64,000 nucleotides of DNA from Hypoxylon rubiginosum (Eukaryota > Ascomycota > Sordariomycetes > Xylariales > Hypoxylaceae). This document shows positions 1 to 11,100 of this stretch, piece after piece. The position numbers and the translations under genes are program-made. The stretch lies in the NCBI GenBank assembly GCA_902806565.1, contig CADCXA010000037.1:124001-188000 (forward strand), in the 5' to 3' direction. Below the pieces are notes generated by a model. That model had not been told where the DNA came from. It was given only the letters and a program-made list of their open reading frames with translations, and searched no databases. How positions within the stretch are numbered: position 1 is the stretch's first letter; every line of letters begins with the position of its first letter.

Positions 1-726
1 ACCACCACCACCACTAACTCCTCTCAGCCGGACTCCTTGGTGATGGAGTACCCCGGAAAGGATGGTAAGCCGGGAGGGGCGGTGCGCTTCCTAGAGCTGG
101 ACGCCGAGAAGATGGCGGAGCACTTCGGTGGCGAGCGGGAGACGTTCGACTGCGTATGGATCTCGGAGGCGCTGTCGCACCTCCCGAACAAGGAGCTCTT
201 CTTCGCGTCGTCGTTCGCGCTCCTAGACAGCAGCAGTAACGGCGGCGACGGTAGCAGTAGTAGTAAAGGGGGGCTCCTCGTGATCGCGGACTGGTTCAAG
301 GCGCCGGGCCTGACGGCCGCGCAGGAGGAGGCCGACATCAAGCCGATCGAGGACGGCATGCTGCTGCCGCGGCTGTACACCGCGGACGAGTACGTCGCGC
401 TGGCCGAGGGGGCGGGGTTCCGGGTCCGCCGGGCCCCGCTGGACATCAGCAAGGACGTGGCTAAGACGTGGTGAGTTTGTCCGTCCTTACCCCAGGTGAA
501 CCTGCCTGCACTATCAACGTCTTGTGCGAGGCCTATGGATTGCTGATTCTGATCGGTGGGTGGTAGGGATATATCGTGGTCGCTCGTATCCTCGCCTTCG
601 CTGTGGGCGTTTGCTATTTCCCAGGGCAGGGACGGGCTGGCGTTTCTGCAGGCGTTCCGGGCGATGAGGAGAGGGTACGCGAATGGGACGTTTAGGTACG
701 CGGTCATGTGCTTTGAGAAGCCATGA
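1..726 (+). CDS. SAM-dependent methyltransferase, 5' end missing
   Basis: The reading frame is open from base 1, so the gene begins outside the window. Exons I read are 1-470 and 567-726; the intron 471-566 opens with GTGAGT and ends TAG, and joining keeps phase to give 209 residues plus stop. The visible part is the C-terminal half of a class I methyltransferase: a strand followed by SEALSHLPNKE (the region after the SAM-binding motifs), then LLVIADWFKAPGL, the lid segment, and a C-terminal helix with FLQAFRAMRRGYANGTFRYA, typical of small-molecule methyltransferases related to tocopherol or sterol methyltransferases. The glycine-rich SAM loop lies upstream. A Ser/Gly-rich insert (about bases 226-270) interrupts the fold at a likely loop. 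The substrate cannot be told. Confidence 0.75.
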
Positions 727-762
727 GCGCGGCTTGGTAATGTTGAGCCGTGCTTTCGTTGA

Positions 763-772
763 TACCTAGGTA
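763..772. repeat. TACCTAGGTA palindrome, copy 1
   Basis: A perfect 10-base palindrome just downstream of the methyltransferase stop. It is one of six perfect copies that I found in this window, all outside exons of the genes called here. Confidence 0.6.
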
Positions 773-2409
773 GCAAGATGTAGGTAGATACGGCTAAGAC
801 CAACTTTAGTTGCTCCCGCTTCTAAAGTTATCGTCATATCTTGCAACTACGTGGATCAGAGATCGGGAGAAGTAGAGAATAGGTTATCGACTTTAGCGGT
901 TAGGGGGCTATCAAGTATCAATAGGCACTGTGGTGGTTTCAAATCAAAGCCACTGACCAGTCAACGAGACCTACATCGAGACCAAACTGGTATTGCAGAT
1001 GAATATATGAACATGCGAAATTACTGCGGGCTCATTAACTGTAGCATTGGTCGATCTAGCTACCAGTGAGCTCTAAGAAGGCTAGAGTAACGCATTGATA
1101 TAGGGGTCAACTGCCTCTCGTAGATAGTATTTTCCGACGGGTGCAGCTGGAGCAAAGTAGAGCTACTGTTAGGAAGGTGATATAGAAAGCTATAGCCCCT
1201 TACATTTTATGAGATACAATTGCTTTGAAGCTCTTTGTCATATTCGGTAGTTTCCTAAGGTCAACCTCAGGTAAAGCTAACATGAGAGTCCCGGCTGGAA
1301 GATGCGGCCCGTCGTTGTAGAGCTTGGTGTCCATGACGCTCAATTCCCTGGATGTGAGAAGCAGTCCATTTCTAACTACCTATTTCCTCATTGTCAATAT
1401 GGCAACAGGTCCAAATCATGGCTAGATCCGGTAGAGTAAGTGTGATCTAGTACGACGTTGTTGATCAGAGTTCGGTCACATGGGGAGTCGCAAGTATTTA
1501 TTTCCCCGGACCTGGAGTAACCGTCCGCAGAAGAACAGCACAGCATTGGAGTTCTCCATCGAACTGAAGGAATGTCGAGATTTTCTCGCCAAGGTAAATA
1601 TCCAACTCCTAGGCGTGCTGCTAGGAGTCACGCGAGCAGCTCGTTCGTAGTCGAAGGGTTCATTCAATGTCGAGGATGACGTTTTCTGACGGAGCAGACG
1701 CGGCCCGAATCCTGAAGCCATTACTACAATATCATGGATCTGGTAAGTGGTATTCACGAAGACCATAATACGTGACCTTTTGAACATATCAACATGTCCT
1801 TGACGTTGAAATTTAGTGATTCAGGCTGTCCCAATCAAGCCTGTTTCGTGCTCCGTAGCAAACCTATTTAGCCGCACTACGACTAGGCATTCTGCCTGGC
1901 ATAGTAAAACTTCTATACGGACTTAACGAGTACGGATCAGCATCCGGCAATAGCCTGGTTGCTAGGTCTATTGAAGTGTCGTCAAAGTGTGTGCTCTGCT
2001 CCTAGAAGACGTGTGGGGCGGGTTTGCCTCTCCTCGTCCGGGGTATTGGTGCACTGTTACATAGGGAGTCGTCTTATCGACGAGCGAACGTTACAGATTG
2101 CTCGTCGGTATTGCAAGGCGGGAAGAGAGAAAAGACAAGCTCAAAAGCCAAGGCGATCGAGTGTTTCGTGAGACAACAAAGCGATAGACGAGCTGCCCGT
2201 GCGGCATGGCGGCACACAATATGGATAGAGCCGCTTTGCCGTGGTACGCATGATGACTTCGGACGACCTTCTAGAAAAATAACGTGTGGCGATCGCCTTG
2301 ATTACCATGATCATGATAATAAGGATATTGTATGGAGGGGGGGACCTGAAAGCAATGCTACTGTGCATGCGTATTGTGGATTTAATTACATACCTGGTGT
2401 ACTACTACG

Positions 2410-2419
2410 TACCTAGGTA
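2410..2419. repeat. TACCTAGGTA palindrome, copy 2
   Basis: A perfect copy of the 10-base palindrome, in the gene-poor stretch between the methyltransferase and the malic enzyme. Confidence 0.6.
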
Positions 2420-4367
2420 TGCTTGAGGAGCTGTAGTATCGCTTATCAAATTGGACTGTGACTACGAAGATTAGCCTAGATTTCCAGGCTAGAATGGCTT
2501 GATCTCCGCAGTCTGGAGAAGTTTAGTCGAGGCCAAAGAGGTTCGGATGGGGATAAGACTGCATGAAAGGGGAAAGCCGTGGAGTTTCCCGGCGATGGTG
2601 AATCGATGTTTGAGCTCGGTGGAGATGTGCAATGCCTTGCCATGCTTCTTCTCCATTGCTCTAGACAACTCGTTGGGTCGAGTGGAGAGACGCTAAGACC
2701 AGACCGCTCGGCGGCTCATCAGACGAGAACGGACGGATCCCAAAACAATCAACATTTGTGTCAGATCCCAACTCGAGGGAAATTGCAAGTAGGAATAACC
2801 GCTTTTCTTCGTGATCTAGAGTGCATACCCGTGCTCTACATAGCATGTTTCGATCGCCCCTTGGGGATTTTCGGTGTAACCTAGCACGCTAATATTTGCT
2901 GAATTATTCTGACGTGAGAACGGTCTAAGACTGTCAGAGGTTAGAGCACAGGGCGAGCTCAGGTGGCCAAGCGAATGTGGCCGGCCAAGCCTCGTGGCAT
3001 TTTTTCGAGATCGGAAGAATCCGGGTCTTGCTGCAGACCCTTGTTGGAAGGCCTATTGGGGTTGTAGGAAATTCGGGATTCGTCAGCCCTGCCAGCCCCA
3101 TTCAACGGCTCGACTTGTACCTTGCAACATCGTGATCAATTTCGGGCTGCTGCTAGATTGGGCATCTGAAATCCAGCTTTTTCTCCCCTTAAGAAAAGAA
3201 ATGATGAAAGGTAAGGGAGTTTGATCGGGTTGTTCGGTCGTGATCTGGTCTGTTGATCGGGTGCCCAGGGACATGTGTAAGTGGTGATATTTTTACCCTT
3301 CCCCTTACGTTTCCCAGCCCGGCTACTTTGTCTTTTTCTTGTTCGACTTCGACGGCTGACGATCTGGAAGCTAGGAGGGATTCTATGAAGGGGTCTCGCT
3401 AGAATCCCTCCCCAACCGAAGGTGAAGGAAAAAGGAATAGCTCCTCCGACTTCGTCCGTTCAGGATGTCAAAATTTACAATGTACCACACCATACCAAAT
3501 CGGAAACATTGGACGGTCCCAAGTTGCGAATCTGGCTTATGCAGGCACGCGCACACAGAGCCCCATTGGCGCATGCCGGACCACTTACAAGAGACCAGTT
3601 AACAAACCTGAAAGTCGGGACTGCGGGATCGACGGACATGCAACGACAGGGATCAGGAGAATCCGATCCCACCCCAGGGCCTTTCTGGGATGTCCGTGTT
3701 GCAGTGTTGCAGAATATCATGAGAATTTCGTGAATGTCGCCGTCGCTGTCGACAAGATGTTTCGTGAAGGGGGTTGCAATAGGAATACACAACCTATTAT
3801 ATCGAGACTGATTACACGTACTAGAAATAGAATCGAGGTTTCGAATTTCAGGCATAAGTTGAACAACGTGACAAGTCCGTATGCGCTTATGTCCTCACCG
3901 GTGTTGGTGTTAGTAGTGAGGTGTGGCAGATGCTCGGCGTTAGGTGTGGCTACAGCTGTGCCATGTGAGAGGAAGCGGGTGGGATATGCAATGCAGGTAG
4001 AGAAAAAGTCCACTAAAGTCCACTGGTGTTATCCCCAATCGTTACCCCGGGCCAATTACGAACTGCACTGGACTGGCTTCCCTCTATCTGATCTTATATC
4101 GTAAAAAAATGGGTGAGGTAGCCGTGTAGGTGCATGTTAGGTTTGCTCTAGTTGCTAGCGCAAGCTTGTCTTAGGTTCTTAGGTTCAATGTTCTTAGGAC
4201 CTAGGTTATTGTACTGTAGCTATTTCTAGCTGTTGAGTAATACCGGCGGGAAATCGTCTGTACTTGTGCTACCCGCAACTCACATAATCGTCACTTTTCG
4301 ACCCGTACTATGTAAACCAGTAGCTACGGTTGACTTAATCGTTGACCGGGTCCCAACAAAAATTTTC

Positions 4368-4406
4368 ATCTCAATCTCAGTCTCAATCTCAATCTCAATC
4401 TCAATC
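4368..4406. repeat. Hexanucleotide repeat (TCTCAA)n
   Basis: About six copies of the hexamer TCTCAA with one base variant. It translates as alternating Ile-Ser on the + strand, which creates a spurious open frame. It lies about 1.1 kb upstream of the preferred malic enzyme start. Confidence 0.8.
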
Positions 4407-5251
4407 GGAGGAAGCTTGAGAAACCTCGAAAATTGATGAGTCTGATTTCGATCCTTGAATCCTTCATCCATCCTCACACTCTTCCCTCGACTCCCCCTTC
4501 GCCGTTCTCGAGTGCCGCTTGTCGACCTATCCCGTCCCTTATGACACAGGGTCCAAGTCAGTTGCCCTTTTCGGACATTGCTTAATTGCCCATTTGCCTA
4601 CCTGTTTTTTACGCACACAATACACAGACCCTACACCACACACCACCTCATGCGTTCGTATAGGTACACTTCCATTGGAGGGAACGCTGGCAGATCTTGG
4701 TACGACGGTGCTTATTGGGTACATATTTACAATTCCTTTTTTTCTCTATTATTCGTTCCGTAACTTGCCGATCAGCCGCCCCCCCCTTAACAGGCCCCCT
4801 GGGGCTATTAACGAAGAAAAAAAAATCATAGCGATCTTGGTCCTAGTGTTTGATACCCTATGAAACCCCAACGAAACTGCAGCACGCCCTTGTCGCAGCT
4901 TACACGACTCCGTGTTAGCAGCCCAATGGCAAAGGGGGGTCTGAGGATCAGGATAGGCAAAACCAGGGTCCTCGGTCCGCCTCGTGCTAGTGCCATTCTG
5001 CCATTATTAAGAAGGCCATCGTCGCCTGCGCATGTCATCACCGACGTCGTTGTGGCCGGACGGACTTTGATTAAACCCAACGGCAATAATAGAACAGATT
5101 ACACGAATACTCTTCGGGATAGTAATCACCAGGCACACCACCCTCTTCCCGAACCCAGTTCCTTGCATACCTTGCATTCCGGACTTTTCTCGAGCAGCAC
5201 TACTGGTAGTGACATCCGAAAGTGGGAAGCATCATCTTCGCCTCTCCCTCT

Positions 5252-5281
5252 GTACCATTCGTACCATTCGTACCATTCGTA
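5252..5281. repeat. Nine-base tandem repeat (GTACCATTC)x3
   Basis: Three exact copies of a 9-base unit in tandem plus a partial fourth. It sits upstream of the preferred malic enzyme start, in a frame that stays open; if translated it gives a His-Ser-Tyr repeat. Confidence 0.85.
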
Positions 5282-5324
5282 CTCTCTGTTTTCACCCAGC
5301 TCCAGGTCTGCCCATTCTGGCTCT

Positions 5325-5366
5325 AGTTCCAGTTCCAGTTCCAGTTCCAGTTCCAGCTCTAGTTCT
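5325..5366. repeat. Hexanucleotide repeat (AGTTCC)n
   Basis: Five exact copies of AGTTCC followed by diverged copies. If translated in the frame of the malic enzyme it gives a run of serines. I think it is in the 5' leader rather than in the protein. Confidence 0.8.
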
Positions 5367-5477
5367 GATAGCCCCAGCTCTGTCGGACAATCCTCTACTA
5401 GTCCTACCCTTCCGTCTTACCCCATTAGCCCACGTTGCTTTTTAATACTGCCGCGTCGCCCGTCACCGAGACGTCCA

Positions 5478-7668
5478 ATGGCGTTCAGTACATACAGCAC
5501 CGCCAGTTCAGATATATCAACGCCTCGCTCTATTTCTCCTCCGTCTTCTATAATATCTGCCCGTTCTTCTCATTCTTCCGTTTCTAGCAAACGTCTGTCC
5601 TTATCCCTACAAAGGAGACAATCTGCACTCAACCCAATGTCCTCGGTCGATATTACTGCAATTGAACAACAGATGAAGATGGCTGCCCTAGACGGTCTTC
5701 GAGGTTACGCACAGAACCACTACGGTGAAGTTCATCAATACAGGACTACGGACTATGTTCCCCAGTCCGCCGCCGGGGGCTACCAGGTTCTCCGGGAACC
5801 TTTGTGGAACAAAGGTACATACATCCCATCCCATCTTACATCTAGCTCAACAAACTCTATTCCCAACCGTCCGGTCACTGACATTTAAACCGTCGTGAAG
5901 GTCTCTCTTTCACCCCAGAAGAGCGTGTATCCAAGAACCTCACAGGTCTAATGCCGCACGCCATGGAGAGTGTCGAAACCCAAGTAGCACGATGCATGAA
6001 GGTCATCAACACCAGACAGACCAACATCGACAAGTATCTATACCTGTCGTCGCTCAAGGCCACCAACCTCGACCTGTTCTACAGGGTGCTCATCGACAAT
6101 GTCCGTGATCTCATGCCGTTAGTCTATACGCCGACTATTGGCGACGTTTGCCTGCAGTACTCAACGCTCTACACCCGTCCCGAAGCGTTATACATCTCTA
6201 TCAAGCAGCGCAAGTCTATCAGGACTATCCTTAATAACTGGCCTTACCCGGACCCCGAGATCTGTGTTGTCACGGACGGATCCCGTATCTTAGGTCTAGG
6301 TGATCTCGGTGTAAATGGTGTGGGGATATCCGTAAGTTTTTCTCAAGCTTAGCTTGGACTTGCACTAGTCCGAGCCGACATGCCGTGCAGTGTGTGGCTG
6401 ACACCTACCAGATCGGGAAGTTGGCTCTGTATACCGGTGCCGCCGGTATCCACCCCGGCAAGACGCTGCCCATTGTCCTGGACTCCGGTACCAACAATGA
6501 AACCAACCTGAAGGACCCTCTCTACCTCGGTCTGCGCGCGAGGCGCCCGTCGCCCGCCGTGGCCCAAGAATTCATGGATGAGTTTATGGAGGCCGCTACT
6601 GAGGTCTTCCCGAACATGCTCGTCCAGTTTGAGGACTTCGACACTGAGAAGGCATTTGCGTACTTGGCCCGCTACCGGAATAAGTACAAGTGCTTCAACG
6701 ATGACATCCAGGGAACCGGCGCTGTCGTCCTGGCTGGGTAAGTTTCATATTTATACCCTGCTCCGTCGTGTAATTACTCATTAGTCATTAGTTACATTGG
6801 TGCTGTGAACCTGTCTGGTGTTCCTCTCGAGGAGCAGCGATTGGTCTTCATGGGCGCTGGTTCTGCTGGTGTCGGTGTTGCTAAGCAGATGGTCGAGTAC
6901 TACACCCGCCGTGGTCTTTCGGAACAGCAGGCCAGGGAAAAATTCTGGCTCGTCGACACCAAGGGCCTTGTTACTCTAGACCGAGGTGACAAATTGGCAG
7001 AGCACAAGAAGTATTTCGCTCGCGCGGATAACAACGGCCACCAATTCCGCACTCTGGAAGAAGTCATCGAATACGTCAGGCCGTCTGCCCTCGTCGGTCT
7101 CACCGCTACTTTCGGCGTCTTCACCGAATCCGTCATTCGCGCCCTTAAGGCCTCCGTCGACTCTGGCGGCGCTGGACGACGACCTATCCTGTTCCCTCTG
7201 AGCAATCCTCTTACCAAGGCCGAATGCACATTCGAGCAAGCCATCCAATGGACGGATGGAACTGTCATCTTTGCCTCTGGTTCTCCTTTCGCGCCGTTTG
7301 CCGTCAAGGCCGGGGACCATGCTGTAACTTACTGGCCTAACCAGGGTAACAACGTCTACGTGTTCCCCGGTCTTGGCCTCGGTGCCATCCTCGCCAAGGC
7401 ATCCAAGATTACCGACGAGATGGTATATATCTCAGCTGCGTCGTTGTCGGAATCTTTGAACGCGGAAGAAATCCAAAAAGGCTTGATCTACCCCCACATC
7501 GAACGTGTCAGAGATGCCAGCGTCATTGTCGCTCGAGAGGTCATGAAGGCCGCCCGCAGGGAGGGCGTGAGCACTCTACCCGAAGAGCAGTGGATCGAGT
7601 GGGAAGAATGGGGCGATGTCGCCCTAACGAAATTTATCAAGGAGAGGATCTACGATCCTCTCAAGTAG
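5478..7668 (+). CDS. MAE1: NAD-dependent malic enzyme, mitochondrial type
   Basis: Malic enzyme oxidatively decarboxylates malate to pyruvate and makes NAD(P)H. Exons: 5478-5814, 5901-6331, 6412-6737, 6792-7668; joined length 1,971 bases, 656 residues, phase kept at each junction. Motifs seen: WNKGLSFTPEER at the N-terminal boundary of the domain, the catalytic Tyr region LVYTPTIGDVC, GLGDLGVNGVG, the metal-binding CFNDDIQGTGAV, the Rossmann loop FMGAGSAGVGVA, and FPLSNPLTKAEC. Length fits the roughly 600-residue family. I chose the ATG at 5478 because the segment that follows (MAFSTYSTASSD..., rich in Ser and Arg, poor in acids) looks like a mitochondrial targeting peptide. The frame is open back to an ATG at 4860, which would add about 206 low-complexity residues. 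NAD rather than NADP preference is inferred from the family only. Confidence 0.93.
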
Positions 7669-8149
7669 AAAAGGAAAAGGGGTCTCACGGTAGAGGAAGA
7701 CATGCATCAGATCATGGGTTGGCGTTATTGAATTGGGGGTATTCTTTTTGCACATGATGGCATAATGATCAGCTTTCACTTCTCGAAGGCAGATATTCAC
7801 ACAAAGATATCCCTGGGTTTTTTATCTTACAGGATTATTTTACACTTAGAAAGGACATTGGGTTCTATTGATGGAGTATGGTCTCTGGCAACTAAAGGGT
7901 GACAATATAGGCTTGCGCTTTAGACTCGTTGGCATACGGGGCCCTTGCTATAGACAGATAATAGAATACAAGTACGCTTTCGTTCTGATTTCAACAATTT
8001 TGGCTGTAATTCATCGTTTCTATCTGGTGCGTGCTCAATTGGCTTTGTCGTACCACGACATGGGAGGTAGTCGGCCATGCATGCCTTGCTTTTGTTTTTT
8101 TCTTTAATTAAAATTTCTGCTAACGATATACCTCCTTAGCTAGCTGGAT
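7669..8149. other. Short convergent intergenic region
   Basis: It lies between the stop of the malic enzyme (+) and the stop of the ankyrin-CorA gene (-). Both 3' untranslated regions and polyadenylation signals must lie here. I see no further gene. Confidence 0.6.
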
Positions 8150-11100
8150 TCACCCTCCCTCCCCCTTTTCCGCATCTTGTTGAACGGTGTTCTCGTCAGG
8201 CCTTTGCCATCTCCATCTCAAGCTCTTGCCCGAAGTCCCCGTACTCCGTTTCACCACAACATCGCTTCTCACATCCGTAGCCGGGGGCTTTTCAACTGGA
8301 CCTCCTTTGGACCGCCGCTGAAGCCATCCTGGCATATTGTTCACATTCCACGCAAGGAGGATGGCGGGGATAGAGACGGCGGCAGTCACGCCAACTGATC
8401 GCTACATCAGCATCCGGGTCTTACGAGGCGTTAGAGATACTCACATAGAATGGGAAATATCCACCCCGCTGTATACGCCAGATTCCCCGACTCGTGGGGG
8501 AAAACAGTTACGTTAAGCGCAAACAGGGACGATAGGAATGAGAGGGGGAGCTTTATTGGTTAGACGAAATCATCAGCCGAGTTCCCTTATCCCCAGATTT
8601 CTCACCCCGACGAGTGAAAAAACTTACAAACACGATGGTGATGACGGTGAAGATGAATATGCTGTTGGACTGGTTGGCTGAGTCGTTAGCTTGTATCCGG
8701 CTGTATTCCGCCTGTCGCAAGTCAAGGAGGGTGGTGATCTATTTCTAAATTAACCAAACGCAAAGGGTCCGTCTTTGAAGGGGGCAGAACTGACGTAGCT
8801 GGTCATTTTTTCCGCTTCCGAGAGCATCTCGTCGAGGTCTTTCTTGACATCGGCGGGCGTGCAAGGGTGGTAGTACTGCAGATCAGATAAGGCCTGCTTC
8901 CAGACGACGTCTTGATCCTCGGCTAGAGACCTGAGAATGCGGAGCTCGTCACGGATATCCCGCGATTCGTCAAGAAGCTTAGTTTCGGCTGAGATGATAT
9001 GAGAGCGGCTCTGTGGTTCTTGTTGCATTACCTTATTATCGAGGCCACTGCGGAAATTCTGGAAGAGTTTGGTTTCGCCGTCCGCCTATTTAGATCAATT
9101 AGTCTGTGGACAATCAACATGGACCGACGTAAGAGTAACAACAGACCGTGTCTCTGATTGACTCTCGGAATATCTCAATCGGTCCCATCTTTTTGAAAAG
9201 TCCTCTCGAATCTCGTTCGGGACTTCCAGTTGGTATGGTCTTTTCCGTGGAGAGTCCAACTGCAACTCCAAGGATCAGTTCCATCACGGACTGAACTGAT
9301 ATAGCGCGCTCGAATCGACTTCTCGTATCGCTATAAAGCAGATTATCCAGAGTAGTATGAAGCAGGTTTCCCTTATATTTCTGTTCGGGATGTTCTGATG
9401 TGGCCGTGATGATCGTTTCTAGATGGACGGTCAACTCAGCTATTGTGCGCTCTCGTTGAAATTGATAGTCATACTCTCATCAATGATCCATATCCATAGT
9501 TGGTTCACCATCAGAATCTTTCTGTCGCTTTGTTTACCCTGCTTGTCTAAGAATTTAGACAGCACCTGATCTTTGTCTCTCTCATCGGTGTCGGCGATGG
9601 TCGGGTAGTAGTACTGGTCGAGAGTCACGGGTTTGTGTTTGATTTGTCTCGAGTTACGGGTCTTATCATTGCCGGTGATGGTCCAGTAGTAATATCGGTC
9701 AAGAGTCATGGGTCCGTGTATGATTTGCCTCAAGTTGTGGCTCTCTACGGATTCTTCGCGTTCATTAGATCCATCAGTACTACCTCGCTTCCCAGTATAG
9801 ACTCCTAGAGTGAGATATGGTAACTATTTTCAATTGCAAGTCAGCAAATCGCGTTACTGTCCAAGTCAGGAGTTTACCAATACATACATAGAGGGCTGTG
9901 CAACTACCCAGGTCACTGTTGGGGCGATTATCGTGATATGCTCCATCCTTTCGCTATTGAGACGAAGGTGGTAAGCCCCCAATACCAATCGGATTCACAT
10001 TATTATAAACTTACCACACATTGCGGCTTCATGTAGTATCGTTTTCCTCCTGCAGCCACTTCTGCCCAGCTTCGATCGAAGTGCTTCATCAAAACCGTAT
10101 GCTCCACTTCGGAACGATCTGAATCGCATGCCAACCGACAAGCAAGATCCTTGGGATAATCAATATAAGCAGTCGTTATAGAAAGGAGACATAGGTATAA
10201 CATACTCTCATTAGATGTAACTATTAGTAGCATTGTCAACGCTGACCAGGCACACACGATCTCAGGGGGGTCTCACCTCATTAACCGGTAGATGAATCCA
10301 ACGAAGTTTGAAGTCACCAGCCATGCCATCTGAGAACATATCATTATAATCTATGTCGTTTTGAGATGATATAGACCTCACCGGCTGATCATGGCCACTC
10401 TGCCCTAATGTCTTTTTCAGCTCATCCAAATCGTGCTCTTCCCAATTCTCTTTGGGCCTCTTCATGAGGGATTCTGGGCCATAGTTGTATATAATGTCCC
10501 GAACACTGGCCTTCGTATATGGCATGCGTACTATTTCACCTGTTGCATAAATATCGACGATATTTCCTTCTAAATCTAATGCCGGGTTTCTCCCATCCAT
10601 GAGTGCTGGTTTTGAAGTCTTCCGCTTATTGTTTGGGTTCGCAACCCTGGCGAGCATCTGGGGTGGATGTAGAAGCAGTTGTCTAATATGGTATCGAACA
10701 TCAGAGTCCACATATTGGTCTGGCACGAGCTCTCGGGCGTTTTCAATAGCATAACCGGACGAGTATCCGCCCTTGGACAACAACCACCATACCACAGCCG
10801 GCTGAGAACGACGGACGGCCCAATGAAGAGCCGTGAAGTTTTGTTGGTCTCCATAGTGTTCGCCTCCGAACCATTTTTGTAATAGTTCCTTCAAAACATC
10901 TTCATGCCCAGGCGTCTCATATTCGGCGAGTAACTCGAGGATTCTGCTGCCCAGGGCACCATTAGATTCCATTAGGCCTTTGTCGGTAGCCCCAAGTTGG
11001 CGGATTTCATTCAAAAATAGGGTTTGCTGGCTTTCATACTTCTGTTTGATCGATATAGTTAGAGGAGATTCGCCTTGACTGTTTTGTCTTATGATTGCTT

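Larger units (their letters stand above)
727..5477. other. Gene-poor stretch between methyltransferase and malic enzyme
   Basis: I find no convincing gene in this 4.75 kb. Open frames are short, overlap on both strands and show no family motif. It holds two copies of the palindrome TACCTAGGTA and, near its right end, several short tandem repeats that probably lie in the promoter or 5' leader of the malic enzyme gene. A frame open from 4860 runs into the malic enzyme frame, but its upstream part is low-complexity and does not look conserved. Confidence 0.5.

Noticed and set aside
851..4436. Several frames of 60-145 codons on both strands between the methyltransferase and malic enzyme genes
   Set aside because: They overlap each other on opposite strands, have no signal peptide or family motif, and one is only the translation of a hexanucleotide repeat.
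9419..9480. Apparent frameshift in the ankyrin-CorA gene between two open frames
   Set aside because: A 56-base intron (9474-9419) with GTATGA donor and CTAG acceptor joins the frames in phase and gives the expected IIDEKTIITATSEH reading, so no frameshift is needed.
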